Origin: JBFHNV01 sp965365655
GTDB taxonomy: Bacteria > Pseudomonadota > Gammaproteobacteria > HK1
Length of the DNA: 56,465 nt
Direction: 5' to 3'
Assembly: GCA_965365655.1 (NCBI GenBank)
Contig: CBDUCN010000003.1
Span: 1-56,465 of the forward strand
Shown: positions 15,284-24,796 of the stretch, in pieces
How positions within the stretch are numbered: position 1 is the first letter of the stretch
Layout of the letters: each line of letters starts with the position of its first letter
The notes under the pieces: generated by a model
Databases searched by the model: none
What the model was told of the DNA's origin: nothing
The model's input: only the letters and a program-made list of their open reading frames with translations
Position numbers and translations under genes: made by a program

Positions 15284-16629
15284 GCGCCGGGCGACGCGAG
15301 GCCCTGCGTGGGGCGCGGCGTACGGCCGGCCTCAGCCTGGTCGAGCTGATGGTGGCGCTGGCGCTGGGCGCGGTGCTGATGGCCGGCGCGATCACCCTGT
15401 TCGTCAACAACCGGGCCACCTACGAGGTCACCAACGACATGGCGCGGCTGCAGGAGAACGCGCGCTTCGCGCTGGAGGTGATGACCCAGGACATCCGCAT
15501 GGCGGGACACACCGGCTGCGTGAACGTGATCGCGAACCTGACCAACACGCTGAACCGCGACGGGCGCTACGCGGTGGGTCAGCTCTCCGACTTCGGAAGC
15601 ACCTACCAGGCCGACGGCATCACGATCGTCCGCTCCGGCAGCAACGCGGTGGAGGGCTTCGAGTCCGGCGCCACGCGCTGGCGGCCCAGCGACAACCTCG
15701 GGCAGGGTGACGCGATTCTCGGCGGCGCCGTCGCGTACCCCGCGGTGCTCGCGGACTCCGACGGCATCACGGTGCGCTACGTCGCCGGCGACCGCTCGGC
15801 CGCGGTGCGCACCGTGCTCCCCTCGGGCATCGACGTCCGCGACGTCAACAACGAGGTACTGAACCAGAGCGACGACCTGGACGCGCCCACCGCCGACGCG
15901 AGCGAGGCGAACACGCAGCTCATCGTGCGCAACCTCACCTACGAGCTGAACGACGACCAGGCGGCGGCGGTCTCCCACTGCGGCGCCGGTGACGTCTTCC
16001 TGATGAACGGAAACGCGAGGCCCGGCGACGACAACGGCCCGGTGTTCACGCCGTCGGGCAACTCCACCGACCTCGTGAACGCGACGGCGCTGACGCGTTC
16101 GTACTCGGCGAGGAATCGCGCGGTCGTCGCGCCGCTGGTGGGGGTGCGGTACTTCGTGCGCAACAACGGCGCCGGCGTGCCGACGCTCTATCGCAGCCGC
16201 CTCGACCCCCGGAACGCGTTCAACGAGGTCACCGAGGAGCTGGTTGACGGTGTCCGCAGCCTGCAGGTGCTCTACGGATTCGACGGCAACGATGCAGACC
16301 GTGTCGCCGAGGTCTGGCTGACCGCCGACCAGCAGGCCAGCATTCCCGGCGCCGAGGTCGGGCTCCCTGGCCCCGACGGCGCCGGCCGTCACGACGGGCT
16401 CGCGGGCCTGGTCTCCGTGAAGATCGGGCTGCTGATGGAGACGGTGGACGAGATGCGCATCGACGAGCCGAACCGCGGAGCGAACGACATCTATGACGTG
16501 CTGGACGAGCGCTTCTGCCATCCGACGGCGGCGGCGGTCGCGGGCAACCAGTGCACCGTGACCCTGGCAGCCGACAACCGGCGCCGGCGCGTCTTCACCA
16601 CCACGATCGCCGTGAGGAACTTCCAGTGA
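15280..16629 (+). CDS. pilW: Type IV pilus assembly protein PilW
   Basis: ATG 15280 overlaps the pilV stop; 449 residues. Prepilin-like N-terminus GLSLVELMVALALGAVLMAG, then NARFALEVMTQDIRMAGHTGC, both typical of PilW, and a large extracellular beta domain. Longer than many PilW proteins (about 300-380), with an Asn/Asp-rich middle. It ends in overlap with pilX. Minor pilin needed for pilus initiation. Confidence 0.88.
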   Translation: MSAGRREALRGARRTAGLSLVELMVALALGAVLMAGAITLFVNNRATYEVTNDMARLQENARFALEVMTQDIRMAGHTGCVNVIANLTNTLNRDGRYAVGQLSDFGSTYQADGITIVRSGSNAVEGFESGATRWRPSDNLGQGDAILGGAVAYPAVLADSDGITVRYVAGDRSAAVRTVLPSGIDVRDVNNEVLNQSDDLDAPTADASEANTQLIVRNLTYELNDDQAAAVSHCGAGDVFLMNGNARPGDDNGPVFTPSGNSTDLVNATALTRSYSARNRAVVAPLVGVRYFVRNNGAGVPTLYRSRLDPRNAFNEVTEELVDGVRSLQVLYGFDGNDADRVAEVWLTADQQASIPGAEVGLPGPDGAGRHDGLAGLVSVKIGLLMETVDEMRIDEPNRGANDIYDVLDERFCHPTAAAVAGNQCTVTLAADNRRRRVFTTTIAVRNFQ

Positions 16630-17084
16630 TGCGCTCGCCTCCCCCGCTCGCCCGCCGGCAGCGCGGTGCCGTGCTGGTGGTGTCGCTGGTCATGCTCGTC
16701 GTGCTCACGCTGCTCGGCGTGTCGGTGATGAACATCACCCAGCTCGAGGAGCGCATGGCGAGCAACAGCCAGGAGATGGCGCAGGCGTTCCAGAGCGCCG
16801 AGACCGGCCTCTCACAGGGCTTCAATGACGCCAACGCGTGGAACCCGGCCACGACGCTTGACGTGCCGAGCATCAACGTCAGCAACGCGAACCGCACCAA
16901 CACCACCTCCTACGCAGTGGAGTTCCTCGCATCGACCAACCCGCCGAGCGGCTACGACGTATCGCAGTACCAGCGCGCGCATTTCGACTTCCGCAGCACC
17001 GGCAGGACGCCCGGCGACGCGTTCGAGATGCTGCTCCACGGCGGCGGCTCCCAGGTCTTCCGGCGCACCGGCTTCGTGGAATGA
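16629..17084 (+). CDS. pilX: Type IV pilus assembly protein PilX
   Basis: ATG 16629 overlaps the pilW stop (TGATG). 151 residues beginning RRQRGAVLVVSLVMLVVLT, the PilX pattern in which the prepilin box is degenerate, followed by EERMASNSQEMAQAFQSAE. Belongs to the minor pilin complex and precedes pilY1 by 66 bp. Confidence 0.87.
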   Translation: MRSPPPLARRQRGAVLVVSLVMLVVLTLLGVSVMNITQLEERMASNSQEMAQAFQSAETGLSQGFNDANAWNPATTLDVPSINVSNANRTNTTSYAVEFLASTNPPSGYDVSQYQRAHFDFRSTGRTPGDAFEMLLHGGGSQVFRRTGFVE

Positions 17085-17150
17085 GCGAACCGCACCTCCT
17101 TCGCATTGGAACAACGTCCGGCCGCCGCGGTGGCTGAGGAGAAGTCCGCG

Positions 17151-20100
17151 ATGAAGAACACCCGCCTGCTCAACTTCGCGCTCGCCGCTGCGGTCGGTCT
17201 TGCGACCGGCGCGCCGCTCGAGGTGCACGCGGACGACACCGAGATCTACACCGGCGGCAACCTGGTCGAGGGCGTGCGCCCCAACGTGCTGATCATCCTC
17301 GACACGTCGGGCTCGATGTCCACCGTCGATTCGCCGGCCGTCGATCCCCGCGATCGCCTGGAGATCATGCAGTCCGCGATCCGCCGCATCGTGGACGAGG
17401 TCGACAACATCAACGTCGGCCTGATGCGCTTCACCGACGGCGGCGGGCCGGTCCTCTTCCCGACCCGCGCGATCGACGGAGACGCGACGGCGATCGTCAG
17501 CGCCGGCCAGAGCGACATCAGCGTGCGCATCACCGACGATGCAGACGACGCGGAAGAGCTGCAGGTGATCACGACGCTGGGCACCACGCCGGCCGTGACC
17601 GGGGACGTGATCCTGGACAACGCGTACCTGGAGCTCATGGATACGCGCGCATTCGGCCAGGAGCTGTCCATCCTGCGCCGGGTCTCCGCGGGCGACCGCG
17701 ACGCGGAGCAGTCGGAGACCTTCTACAACAACAACAGCGCCACCCTGGAGATGGTGTTCAACGCTCCCGGCAACGGAACCCGGACGATCGGCCTGAATTT
17801 CGAGCAGATCGAGAACGTGAACAGGGACACCGACGGCGCCGCGGTGGTGTTCAGCCGCCTCACGGTCACCCCGCAGCAGACCCAGGGCGGCCCGCTGTCC
17901 GCGAAGGTGTTCGGTCTGTTCGCCGGCGACATGGGACCTTTCCCGGCGTCGGGCGGAAACCAGGCCGGCGCGTGCCCCGGCGGCAGCGCCGACGACATCT
18001 ACTGCCGGCTCGGGCTCGATCAGTTCAGCGAGTACGCGTCCAACCCGATCAATTTCGCGAACGTCGAGACCTACAGCCACACCGGCGGCACCGGCAACGT
18101 CACCGACGCCGTCGTGCTGTGGGACCCGGTGATCGACTCGATCGCGAACGAGCCCCTGCTCACCCCCGACCTGACGCCGGTGCTGCAGGAGATCTTCGAC
18201 CACCCGAACTGGCAGCAGAGCGACACGGCCGATGACCTGGGGCTGTTCATCACGGGCACCACCGGTTCCTTCCGCCCCCTGGACTCGTTCGACAACAGCC
18301 CCCTGGAGGCGGCGCTGCTGCAGGTGGACTACGTCGCGAAGGGCGCTCCGGCCGGGCGGCAGATCGTCGCGTTCCGCTTCCGCGACGTGAAGGTCCCGCG
18401 CGGCACAGACATCCAGAAGGCGACGCTCGAGCTGACGCCGGTGAACAACAGCAACGCGCCGATGGCGATCCGGATCCGCGCCGAGCGCGTCAATGCGACG
18501 AATCCGTCCGCCCCGCCCTTCTCCGCGTTCTCCGCCGGCACCGGCACGGGACAGCGGCTGAGCGGCCGGCTCGCGAGCTTCGGCACCACCAGCCAGGTCG
18601 TGTGGTCGCTGCCTTCCACCGAGGAATGGGTCGAATTCAGCCCGGTGCAGACTCCGGACATCTCGCAGGTGCTCGAGGAGGTCGTCGCCGACGGCAGCTG
18701 GTGCGGCGGCAACGATCTCGTCGTGTTCCTGGAGTACGACACCGTTCCCGGCACGCCGCAGACACGCCGGGTCTACGCCCACGACGGCGATCCGTCGTTT
18801 GCCGCGCGCCTGAACGTCGATTTCGACGAACAGCAGTTCGGCCCCGGGCAGGGCTGCACGGTCGACGAGGTCGTGCGCCAGGTCGGCGGCGAGCGCGACG
18901 ACGCGGAGGAGGACCTGACCAACGACCAGGTGTTCCTCGACAGCTCGACGATGGAGATGGCGGAGACCGACCGCGGCTTCGCCGACGGCATCATCTTCCG
19001 GGGGCTGCAGATCCCGCAGAACTCCGTCATCGAGAGCGCGGTGGTCGAGTTCACCGCGCGCGGCAGGCAGGCGCCGCTCGCGGGCACGATCTCGGTGCGC
19101 GGCATCCTCGACAACGTGCTGCCCCCGTTCTCGACGACGCCGGGCAACATCACGAGCCGGACGACCGCGCGGGGCACCGTCAACAGCACGACGTTCCCGG
19201 TGCCTACCGCGCGCCTGCGCGGCAACGAGACGGTGACCACCAGCGACCTGGCCCCAATCCTGCAGGAGGTCGTCCAGCTCGCCAACTGGGACATCGGAGA
19301 CGACTTCGGGCTGGTGTTCACCGGCACCGGGCAGGTGAACCTGCACACCTTCGACGGAGACCCGTCGCGTGCCGCGCGGCTGCGCGCGCGGGTGCGCTAC
19401 AACATCGGCGACGTCGTCGCCGCCGGCGTGACCCCGACGATCGTGACCGTGCGCGAGCGCATCAAGGAGATCGTCGACGGGCTGACCCATGCCGGCAACA
19501 CCCCGATCGTGGACACGCTCTTCGAGGGCGTGAGCTACTTCCGCGGCGACCCCGTGGTGTTCGGCCGCAACCGGACGACGCCGCTGAACTTCTCGACCGT
19601 GCAGCGCAACACCCGGCTGAGCCACCCGTCCTCGTACACGGGCGGGGTGGTGTTCTATCCGCCCGGCTGCAACACCGACGACAGCAACCTCGGCGCGGAC
19701 GCCTGCCGCACGCAGAGCATCCTGTCCAACCCGGTGTACACCAGCCCGATCCAGGAGTCGTGCCAGACCAACTTCATCATCCTGCTCACGGACGGTGCGG
19801 CCACCAGCAACTCGTCGCAATCGCTGGTCCAGACCCTGACCGGCGCCGGGAGCTGCCAGACGACCCTGACGGGTGGAGAGACCATTGCGTCGGGCACACC
19901 GTTCGAAGACGCGCTGTGCGGCATCGACCTGGTGCGCTTCGCGTTCGACAACGACATGGCGCGGGACGTGCCCGGCTCACAGAACATCTCTACCTACACC
20001 ATCGCGTTCGTGCCGCCCGATTTCAGGGCCAGGACCGACCTCACCGAGGACCAGAAGCGCCAGATCATCGATCTCCCCTATCTCGAGAACCTCGCCGCGG

Positions 20101-22631
20101 CCGGCGACGGGCAGTTCGTCGAGGCGGGCGACGAGGAAACGCTGGTGGATGCTTTCAAGCAGCTCTTCGCGGACGTCCTCTCGCGCACGACGTCCTTCGC
20201 GGCGCCGTCGCTGTCGGTGAACGCGTTCAACCGGCTCGAGGATCGCAACGAGGTGTACTTCTCGCTGTTCGAGCCGTCCGACAAGGGGGCGTGGCCCGGC
20301 AACATCAAGAAGTATCAGCTCTGCCAGAGCAGCCAGGAAGCGTGCTTCAATCCGCCGGACATCGAAATTGGCGACGTGCTCGACGCGAGCGCGACGCCGA
20401 GAAAGGCGGTCGGGGACAACGGGCGCATCCTCGACGACGCGCTGAGCTTCTGGTTCACGACGCCGGATCCCGACGGGCCGGCCACCGAGCTCGGGGGCGC
20501 CGCGAACCGGGTGCCGGGTCACGCCTCACGGCGCGTCCTGACGCTGACCGACGAAGGGCTGGCGGCCGGCGCTCCGACCGGCACGCAGGCCTTCTCGCCG
20601 CTGCTGCCGCAGCCCGCCGGCATCCGGCCGGGCCAGCCGCTCACGCTCGATCGCAACCGATTCGTCGACGTGATCGACAGGATCGGAATCTCGCCGGCGT
20701 TCGCCGGCGGCGGTGACGGCATCATCGACGATCTGCCGGGCACGCTGGACGAGCAGGAGATCCAGACCGAGACGCTGCTCGGCGTCGTCAGCCCGGACGC
20801 CGCGACGCGCACGAGCCGGATCACGCGCGAGGCGCGCCACAACCTGATCAACTGGATTCGTGGCAAGGACGTGGACAACCGCTTCGACGACGCGCTGTTC
20901 GGCGAGGAGCGCTTCGCGTTCGGCGACCCGCTGCACGGCAACCCGCTCGCGATCACGTACGGCGGCACGCCGGACGCCCCGATCATCAAGCTGGTCGCCG
21001 CGACCAACGACGGCGGCATCCGCCTGATCAACACGGAGAACGGGATCGAGGAGTTCATCTTCATCCCGCCGTCGCTGCTCGACGAGCAGCAGGAGATGCG
21101 CGTCAACGCGACCGGCGATCGCATCTACGGCGTCGACGGCTCGGCAACCCCGTGGATCCGCGACGTCGGGCCGAGCGCGCAGGAGCCCGACGCGCGACTG
21201 GGTGTCATCGAGCCCGACCGGGGCGACTTCGTGCGCATCGTGATCGGGCAGCGCCGCGGCGGAAACAACTACTGGGCGCTGGACATCTCGCCCACGGTGG
21301 AGATCCCCGACGCCGATACCGAGGTGACGACCCACGTCGCACCGTCGCTCATCTGGCGCATCCGGGGCGGCACCCCCGAGTACCCGATGCTGGGGCAGAC
21401 GTGGTCCAAGCCGGTGCTCGCGAGCGTGCTGGTGGGCACCGGCGTCGGCGTCGCCGCCGAGCGCCGGGACGTGTTCATCTTCGCGGGCGGCTACGACCCC
21501 GACACGCAGGACGCCGGCTATGCGCCGGGCGTGAACGTCGGGAACGCGATCTACGTCGCGGACGCGCTCACCGGCCAGCGCCTGTTCTACGCGGGCGGGC
21601 CGGCGGTCGGCGCGATCCCGGGCGCGAACGCGCTGCACGCGACCGGCAGCGGCGGCGTGGAGGTGCCCGACATGGTGTTCCCGATCCCGTCCGACGTGGC
21701 CGCCTTCGACGCCGACGGCGACGGCTCCGTCGATCGCCTGTACGTCGGCGACGCCGGTGGGCAGATGTGGCGCGTGGACCTGCGCCCGAACCGCGTGAAC
21801 GGCCAGGGCGGCCTCAACGGCGTGGTGGGCAAGCTGGCCGTCGTGTCCAGCGACGCCGCTCCCGCCGACGAGCGGAAGTTCTTCTTCCCGCCGTCGGTGA
21901 TCCAGGTTCGCGGTCCGGGCAGCCGCTCGAACACGGACTACGATCTCGTGAGCGCGGTCACCGGCAACCGCGCGAACCCGCTCAACAACCTCGTGCGGGA
22001 CCGCTTCTACGCATTCCGCGACAAGGTCATCGGCCCGCTTGCCGATACCAACAACGACGGCCTCGCAGACAGCGCGGCCTACCCGACCATCCAGGCGGAC
22101 CTGGACGGCGCGCCCGGCGCGTCGCCGCCGGTCGCGGCGCAGACCTTCGGCGACATGGTGGATCTCACCGAGTTCAACGGCCCGGACGATCCGACGTTCC
22201 CGGACACGTCGACCTTCACGAACTCGAACGGCTTCTACATCCGGCTGGACACCGAGAATCCGGGCGAGGGCGAGAAGGGCCTCGCGGCGCCGACGACGAT
22301 CGCCGGGCGCATATTCTTCACCACCTTCCTGCCGCAGGGGGTCGTGGACGAGGATCGGTGCACGCTGGCCGAGGGGCGCGGCCTGCTCTACGGCCTGGAC
22401 GCGATCACGGGCGCCGCGATCTTCAACTGGGACGAGTCCGGCGACGGCCAGGTCACGCGCAGCGACCGCGTGTACACCCTCGGTTCGGGCATCCCGTCGA
22501 GCCCGGTGCCGGTGTTCTTCCCCGAGAAGGTGATGCTGCTGGTCGGTATCGGCGGCGGCGCCGAGACGGTGGACCCGGAGATCGTCGTTCCCAGGCAGCG
22601 CACGTACTGGTTCCAGCAGGATGTGCAGTAA
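17151..22631 (+). CDS. pilY1: Type IV pilus tip adhesin/assembly factor PilY1 with enlarged vWA region
   Basis: The start is taken at ATG 17151 (GAGGAG upstream), giving 1,826 residues; an upstream TTG at 17106 is less likely. Signal peptide cleaves near VHA (residue 27). The vWA MIDAS motif DTSGSMS is at about 51, but after INVGLMRFTDGGG the domain is interrupted by about 500 residues holding three copies of a unit ending in (S/T)PDLxPVLQE-...-W-...-DDLGLF (about 343, 500 and 697). vWA features resume at the FIILLTDGAA segment. The C-terminal PilY1 beta-propeller (about 1150-1826) has calcium loops DADGDGSVD near 1520, DTNNDGLAD near 1632 and DESGDGQVTRSD near 1760. Tip adhesin and pilus dynamics regulator. 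Confidence 0.9.
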   Translation: MKNTRLLNFALAAAVGLATGAPLEVHADDTEIYTGGNLVEGVRPNVLIILDTSGSMSTVDSPAVDPRDRLEIMQSAIRRIVDEVDNINVGLMRFTDGGGPVLFPTRAIDGDATAIVSAGQSDISVRITDDADDAEELQVITTLGTTPAVTGDVILDNAYLELMDTRAFGQELSILRRVSAGDRDAEQSETFYNNNSATLEMVFNAPGNGTRTIGLNFEQIENVNRDTDGAAVVFSRLTVTPQQTQGGPLSAKVFGLFAGDMGPFPASGGNQAGACPGGSADDIYCRLGLDQFSEYASNPINFANVETYSHTGGTGNVTDAVVLWDPVIDSIANEPLLTPDLTPVLQEIFDHPNWQQSDTADDLGLFITGTTGSFRPLDSFDNSPLEAALLQVDYVAKGAPAGRQIVAFRFRDVKVPRGTDIQKATLELTPVNNSNAPMAIRIRAERVNATNPSAPPFSAFSAGTGTGQRLSGRLASFGTTSQVVWSLPSTEEWVEFSPVQTPDISQVLEEVVADGSWCGGNDLVVFLEYDTVPGTPQTRRVYAHDGDPSFAARLNVDFDEQQFGPGQGCTVDEVVRQVGGERDDAEEDLTNDQVFLDSSTMEMAETDRGFADGIIFRGLQIPQNSVIESAVVEFTARGRQAPLAGTISVRGILDNVLPPFSTTPGNITSRTTARGTVNSTTFPVPTARLRGNETVTTSDLAPILQEVVQLANWDIGDDFGLVFTGTGQVNLHTFDGDPSRAARLRARVRYNIGDVVAAGVTPTIVTVRERIKEIVDGLTHAGNTPIVDTLFEGVSYFRGDPVVFGRNRTTPLNFSTVQRNTRLSHPSSYTGGVVFYPPGCNTDDSNLGADACRTQSILSNPVYTSPIQESCQTNFIILLTDGAATSNSSQSLVQTLTGAGSCQTTLTGGETIASGTPFEDALCGIDLVRFAFDNDMARDVPGSQNISTYTIAFVPPDFRARTDLTEDQKRQIIDLPYLENLAAAGDGQFVEAGDEETLVDAFKQLFADVLSRTTSFAAPSLSVNAFNRLEDRNEVYFSLFEPSDKGAWPGNIKKYQLCQSSQEACFNPPDIEIGDVLDASATPRKAVGDNGRILDDALSFWFTTPDPDGPATELGGAANRVPGHASRRVLTLTDEGLAAGAPTGTQAFSPLLPQPAGIRPGQPLTLDRNRFVDVIDRIGISPAFAGGGDGIIDDLPGTLDEQEIQTETLLGVVSPDAATRTSRITREARHNLINWIRGKDVDNRFDDALFGEERFAFGDPLHGNPLAITYGGTPDAPIIKLVAATNDGGIRLINTENGIEEFIFIPPSLLDEQQEMRVNATGDRIYGVDGSATPWIRDVGPSAQEPDARLGVIEPDRGDFVRIVIGQRRGGNNYWALDISPTVEIPDADTEVTTHVAPSLIWRIRGGTPEYPMLGQTWSKPVLASVLVGTGVGVAAERRDVFIFAGGYDPDTQDAGYAPGVNVGNAIYVADALTGQRLFYAGGPAVGAIPGANALHATGSGGVEVPDMVFPIPSDVAAFDADGDGSVDRLYVGDAGGQMWRVDLRPNRVNGQGGLNGVVGKLAVVSSDAAPADERKFFFPPSVIQVRGPGSRSNTDYDLVSAVTGNRANPLNNLVRDRFYAFRDKVIGPLADTNNDGLADSAAYPTIQADLDGAPGASPPVAAQTFGDMVDLTEFNGPDDPTFPDTSTFTNSNGFYIRLDTENPGEGEKGLAAPTTIAGRIFFTTFLPQGVVDEDRCTLAEGRGLLYGLDAITGAAIFNWDESGDGQVTRSDRVYTLGSGIPSSPVPVFFPEKVMLLVGIGGGAETVDPEIVVPRQRTYWFQQDVQ

Positions 22632-22736
22632 CATCGATCCGGCCCGCGCCCGGCCCGTGGCGGGCGCGGACACCGACGTGGAGGCCGGGACCGTGGGGGC
22701 GCGTCGCGCCGCCCCGCTCAACGAGGCGCAGACTCA

Positions 22737-23192
22737 ATGAAGACCGAGCCGATGAACCCTGCCCGACGCGCGCCCCCGCGCGACCGCGGCTTCACCCTCA
22801 CGGAGCTGATCGTCGTGGTCGCCATCGTCGGCATCCTCGCGGCGATCGGTCTGCCGATGTACAGCGACTACTCGCGCACCAGCAAGCGCGCCGACGCACA
22901 GCAGTCGCTGCTGCGCATGGCGCAGCTCCAGGAGCGGTACTTCACGGAGCGCAACCTCTACGCGACACAGACCAGCGACCTCGGGTACAGCGATCAGCCG
23001 CCCAACGCCGCCAACCGCGCGGTGTCGAACGAGGAGTTCTGGGCGCTGAGCGTGGATCCCGTGGTCGGCCCGGCGTTGTCCTACACGCTGCGGGCGGTGC
23101 CCCATGGCACGCACAGCGACCCGGAGTGCGCCGCAATCACGCTCGACTCGACGGGCATCAAGGCGCCCGACGACTGCTGGTCAGGCCGCTGA
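22737..23192 (+). CDS. pilE: Type IV minor pilin PilE
   Basis: 151 residues from ATG 22737, or 146 from the ATG at 22752. Prepilin motif DRGFTLTELIVVVAIVGILAAIGLPMY, then ADAQQSLLRMAQLQERYFTERNLY, the PilE signature. The C-terminus has a Cys pair (DPECAAITL and DDCWSG) forming the D-region disulfide. Last gene of the operon, 105 bp after pilY1, and convergent with ispH. Confidence 0.9.
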   Translation: MKTEPMNPARRAPPRDRGFTLTELIVVVAIVGILAAIGLPMYSDYSRTSKRADAQQSLLRMAQLQERYFTERNLYATQTSDLGYSDQPPNAANRAVSNEEFWALSVDPVVGPALSYTLRAVPHGTHSDPECAAITLDSTGIKAPDDCWSGR

Positions 23193-23221
23193 ACGTGCGT
23201 CGCGCGTAGAGCGCGCGTTCA
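23190..23221. terminator. Hairpin holding both convergent stop codons (pilE and ispH)
   Basis: A 10-bp stem (23190-23199 with 23212-23221, one G-U pair) around a 12-base loop. The pilE TGA lies at the base of the left arm, and the complement of the ispH TGA lies at the base of the right arm. There is no T run on either side, so this is a possible bidirectional terminator or transcript end-protecting hairpin only. Confidence 0.4.
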
Positions 23222-24193
23222 GCCGCGGGCGCTGCCGCGCGCGCCGCGCGTGTGGCGAAGCAGGTTCTTGGGCAACGAGAACACCACCGCCTCGCGCTGA
23301 CCCTCGTTCTCGATCACCGTGGTGCCGCCCCAGCCGGTGAGGCGGTCCACCACCGCGCGCACGAGCACCTCCGGCGCGGACGCGCCGGCCGTGACGCCGA
23401 CCCGCGCCGCGCCTTCGAACCACGCGCGCTCGAGCTGGTCCGCACTGTCGACGAGGTAGGCCGGCGTGCCGAGGTTCGTCGCGACCTCGCGCAGGCGGTT
23501 CGAGTTCGAGCTGTTCGGCGATCCCACCACGATGAACACGTCGCAGTCGGGTGCGATCCGGCGCACCGCGTCCTGACGGTTCTGCGTCGCGTAGCAGATA
23601 TCGTCCTTCTTGGGCCCGCAGATGTCCGGGAAGCGCGCCCGCAACGCCTCGATCACCGCCGCGGTATCGTCCATCGACAGCGTGGTCTGGGTGACGAACG
23701 CGAGCCGCGACGGATCCTTGACCTCGAGCGCGTCCACGTCCTCGGGAGATTCCACGAGGTACATGCGTCCTCCCGACGTCGCGCGGGCTTCGTACTGGCC
23801 CAGCGTGCCCTCGACCTCGGGGTGCCCGGCGTGCCCGATCAGCACGCACTCGCGGCCGTCCTTCTGGTAGCCGGCGACCTCGACGTGCACCTTGGTCACC
23901 AGCGGACAGGTCGCGTCGAAGACCTGCAGATCGCGGCGCGCCGCCTCGCGCCGTACCTCCCGCGACACACCGTGGGCGCTGAAGATCACCGTCGCGCCGT
24001 CCGGCACCTCGGAGAGCTCGTCGACGAACACCGCGCCCTTGCGCGCCAGGCCGTCCACCACGTAGCGGTTGTGCACGACCTCGTGGCGCACGTAGATGGG
24101 CGGATCCAGGACTTCCAGGGCCTGCTCGACGATCTCGATCGCCCGGTCGACGCCGGCGCAGAAGCCTCGGGGGTTGGCGAGCACGATTTCCAT
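23219..24193 (-). CDS. ispH: 4-hydroxy-3-methylbut-2-enyl diphosphate reductase IspH (LytB)
   Basis: 324 residues, a normal length. It carries all three iron-sulfur Cys ligands: Cys12 in RGFCAG, Cys96 in DATCPLV and Cys200 in DDICYATQNRQ, plus the substrate-binding SPNSSNS and TAGASAPE motifs. It catalyses the last step of the MEP isoprenoid pathway, making IPP and DMAPP in the cytoplasm. Downstream of lspA on the same strand, as in the usual gammaproteobacterial block. Confidence 0.97.
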   Translation of the reverse strand: MEIVLANPRGFCAGVDRAIEIVEQALEVLDPPIYVRHEVVHNRYVVDGLARKGAVFVDELSEVPDGATVIFSAHGVSREVRREAARRDLQVFDATCPLVTKVHVEVAGYQKDGRECVLIGHAGHPEVEGTLGQYEARATSGGRMYLVESPEDVDALEVKDPSRLAFVTQTTLSMDDTAAVIEALRARFPDICGPKKDDICYATQNRQDAVRRIAPDCDVFIVVGSPNSSNSNRLREVATNLGTPAYLVDSADQLERAWFEGAARVGVTAGASAPEVLVRAVVDRLTGWGGTTVIENEGQREAVVFSLPKNLLRHTRGARGSARG

Positions 24194-24286
24194 CGCGTAT
24201 CCATCCGGTTGCGCGGTCGCGAATGGTAACAGCGGGCCGCACCTTGTCGACGCCCGCGACCGCGCGCTCGCGCGGTCACGGCCGAC

Positions 24287-24796
24287 TCAGCGCGCGTCCT
24301 CGGCAGCGGGCGCGAACAGCGACGTCACGACCAGGATCGCCGCGCCGACGCAGATCGCCGAGTCCGCCACGTTGAACGCCGGCCAGTGGAAGCTGCGGTA
24401 GTGGAAGTAGAGGAAGTCCACGACCCGGCCGTCCCGGAACAGGCGGTCCAGCAGGTTGCCCACCGCGCCGCCCAGCACCAGCGACAGCGCCCACGCGGTC
24501 CAGCGCTCCCCGGGCGGCAGCCGCCACAGCCAGCGCACCAGGTAGGCGCCGACCGCGATCGCGAGCGCGATGAACAGCCAGCGCTGCCAGCCGCCCGCGT
24601 CGCCCAGCAGGCTGAACGCGGCGCCGGTGTTGAAGGTCAGCAGCAGGTCGAAGGTGGGCACCAGCGGCACCGGTCGGTGCACCTCCAGCCAGTGCAGGGC
24701 GGCCCACTTCGTGGCCTGGTCGAGGACCGTGACCGCCACCGCGAGGGCGAGCCAGGGCAGCGGTGCGCCGCCGCCGGCGGGCACGGGCGCGCTCAC
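24287..24796 (-). CDS. lspA: Lipoprotein signal peptidase LspA
   Basis: Start at GTG 24796, overlapping the ribF stop (GTGA); 169 residues. Four transmembrane helices; catalytic Asp pair Asp127 (GRVVDF) and Asp145 (FNVADSAI), with GNLLDR and the conserved Asn/Gly in NTGAAFS. It is the aspartic protease that removes lipoprotein signal peptides in the inner membrane after Lgt. ileS, which normally sits between ribF and lspA, is absent. Confidence 0.95.
   Translation of the reverse strand: MSAPVPAGGGAPLPWLALAVAVTVLDQATKWAALHWLEVHRPVPLVPTFDLLLTFNTGAAFSLLGDAGGWQRWLFIALAIAVGAYLVRWLWRLPPGERWTAWALSLVLGGAVGNLLDRLFRDGRVVDFLYFHYRSFHWPAFNVADSAICVGAAILVVTSLFAPAAEDAR

Noticed and set aside
16812..19820. 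1,002-codon minus-strand frame opposite pilW-pilX-pilY1
   Set aside because: A shadow frame caused by high GC content; composition is Arg/His/Val-rich with no domain, while the plus-strand genes are clear.
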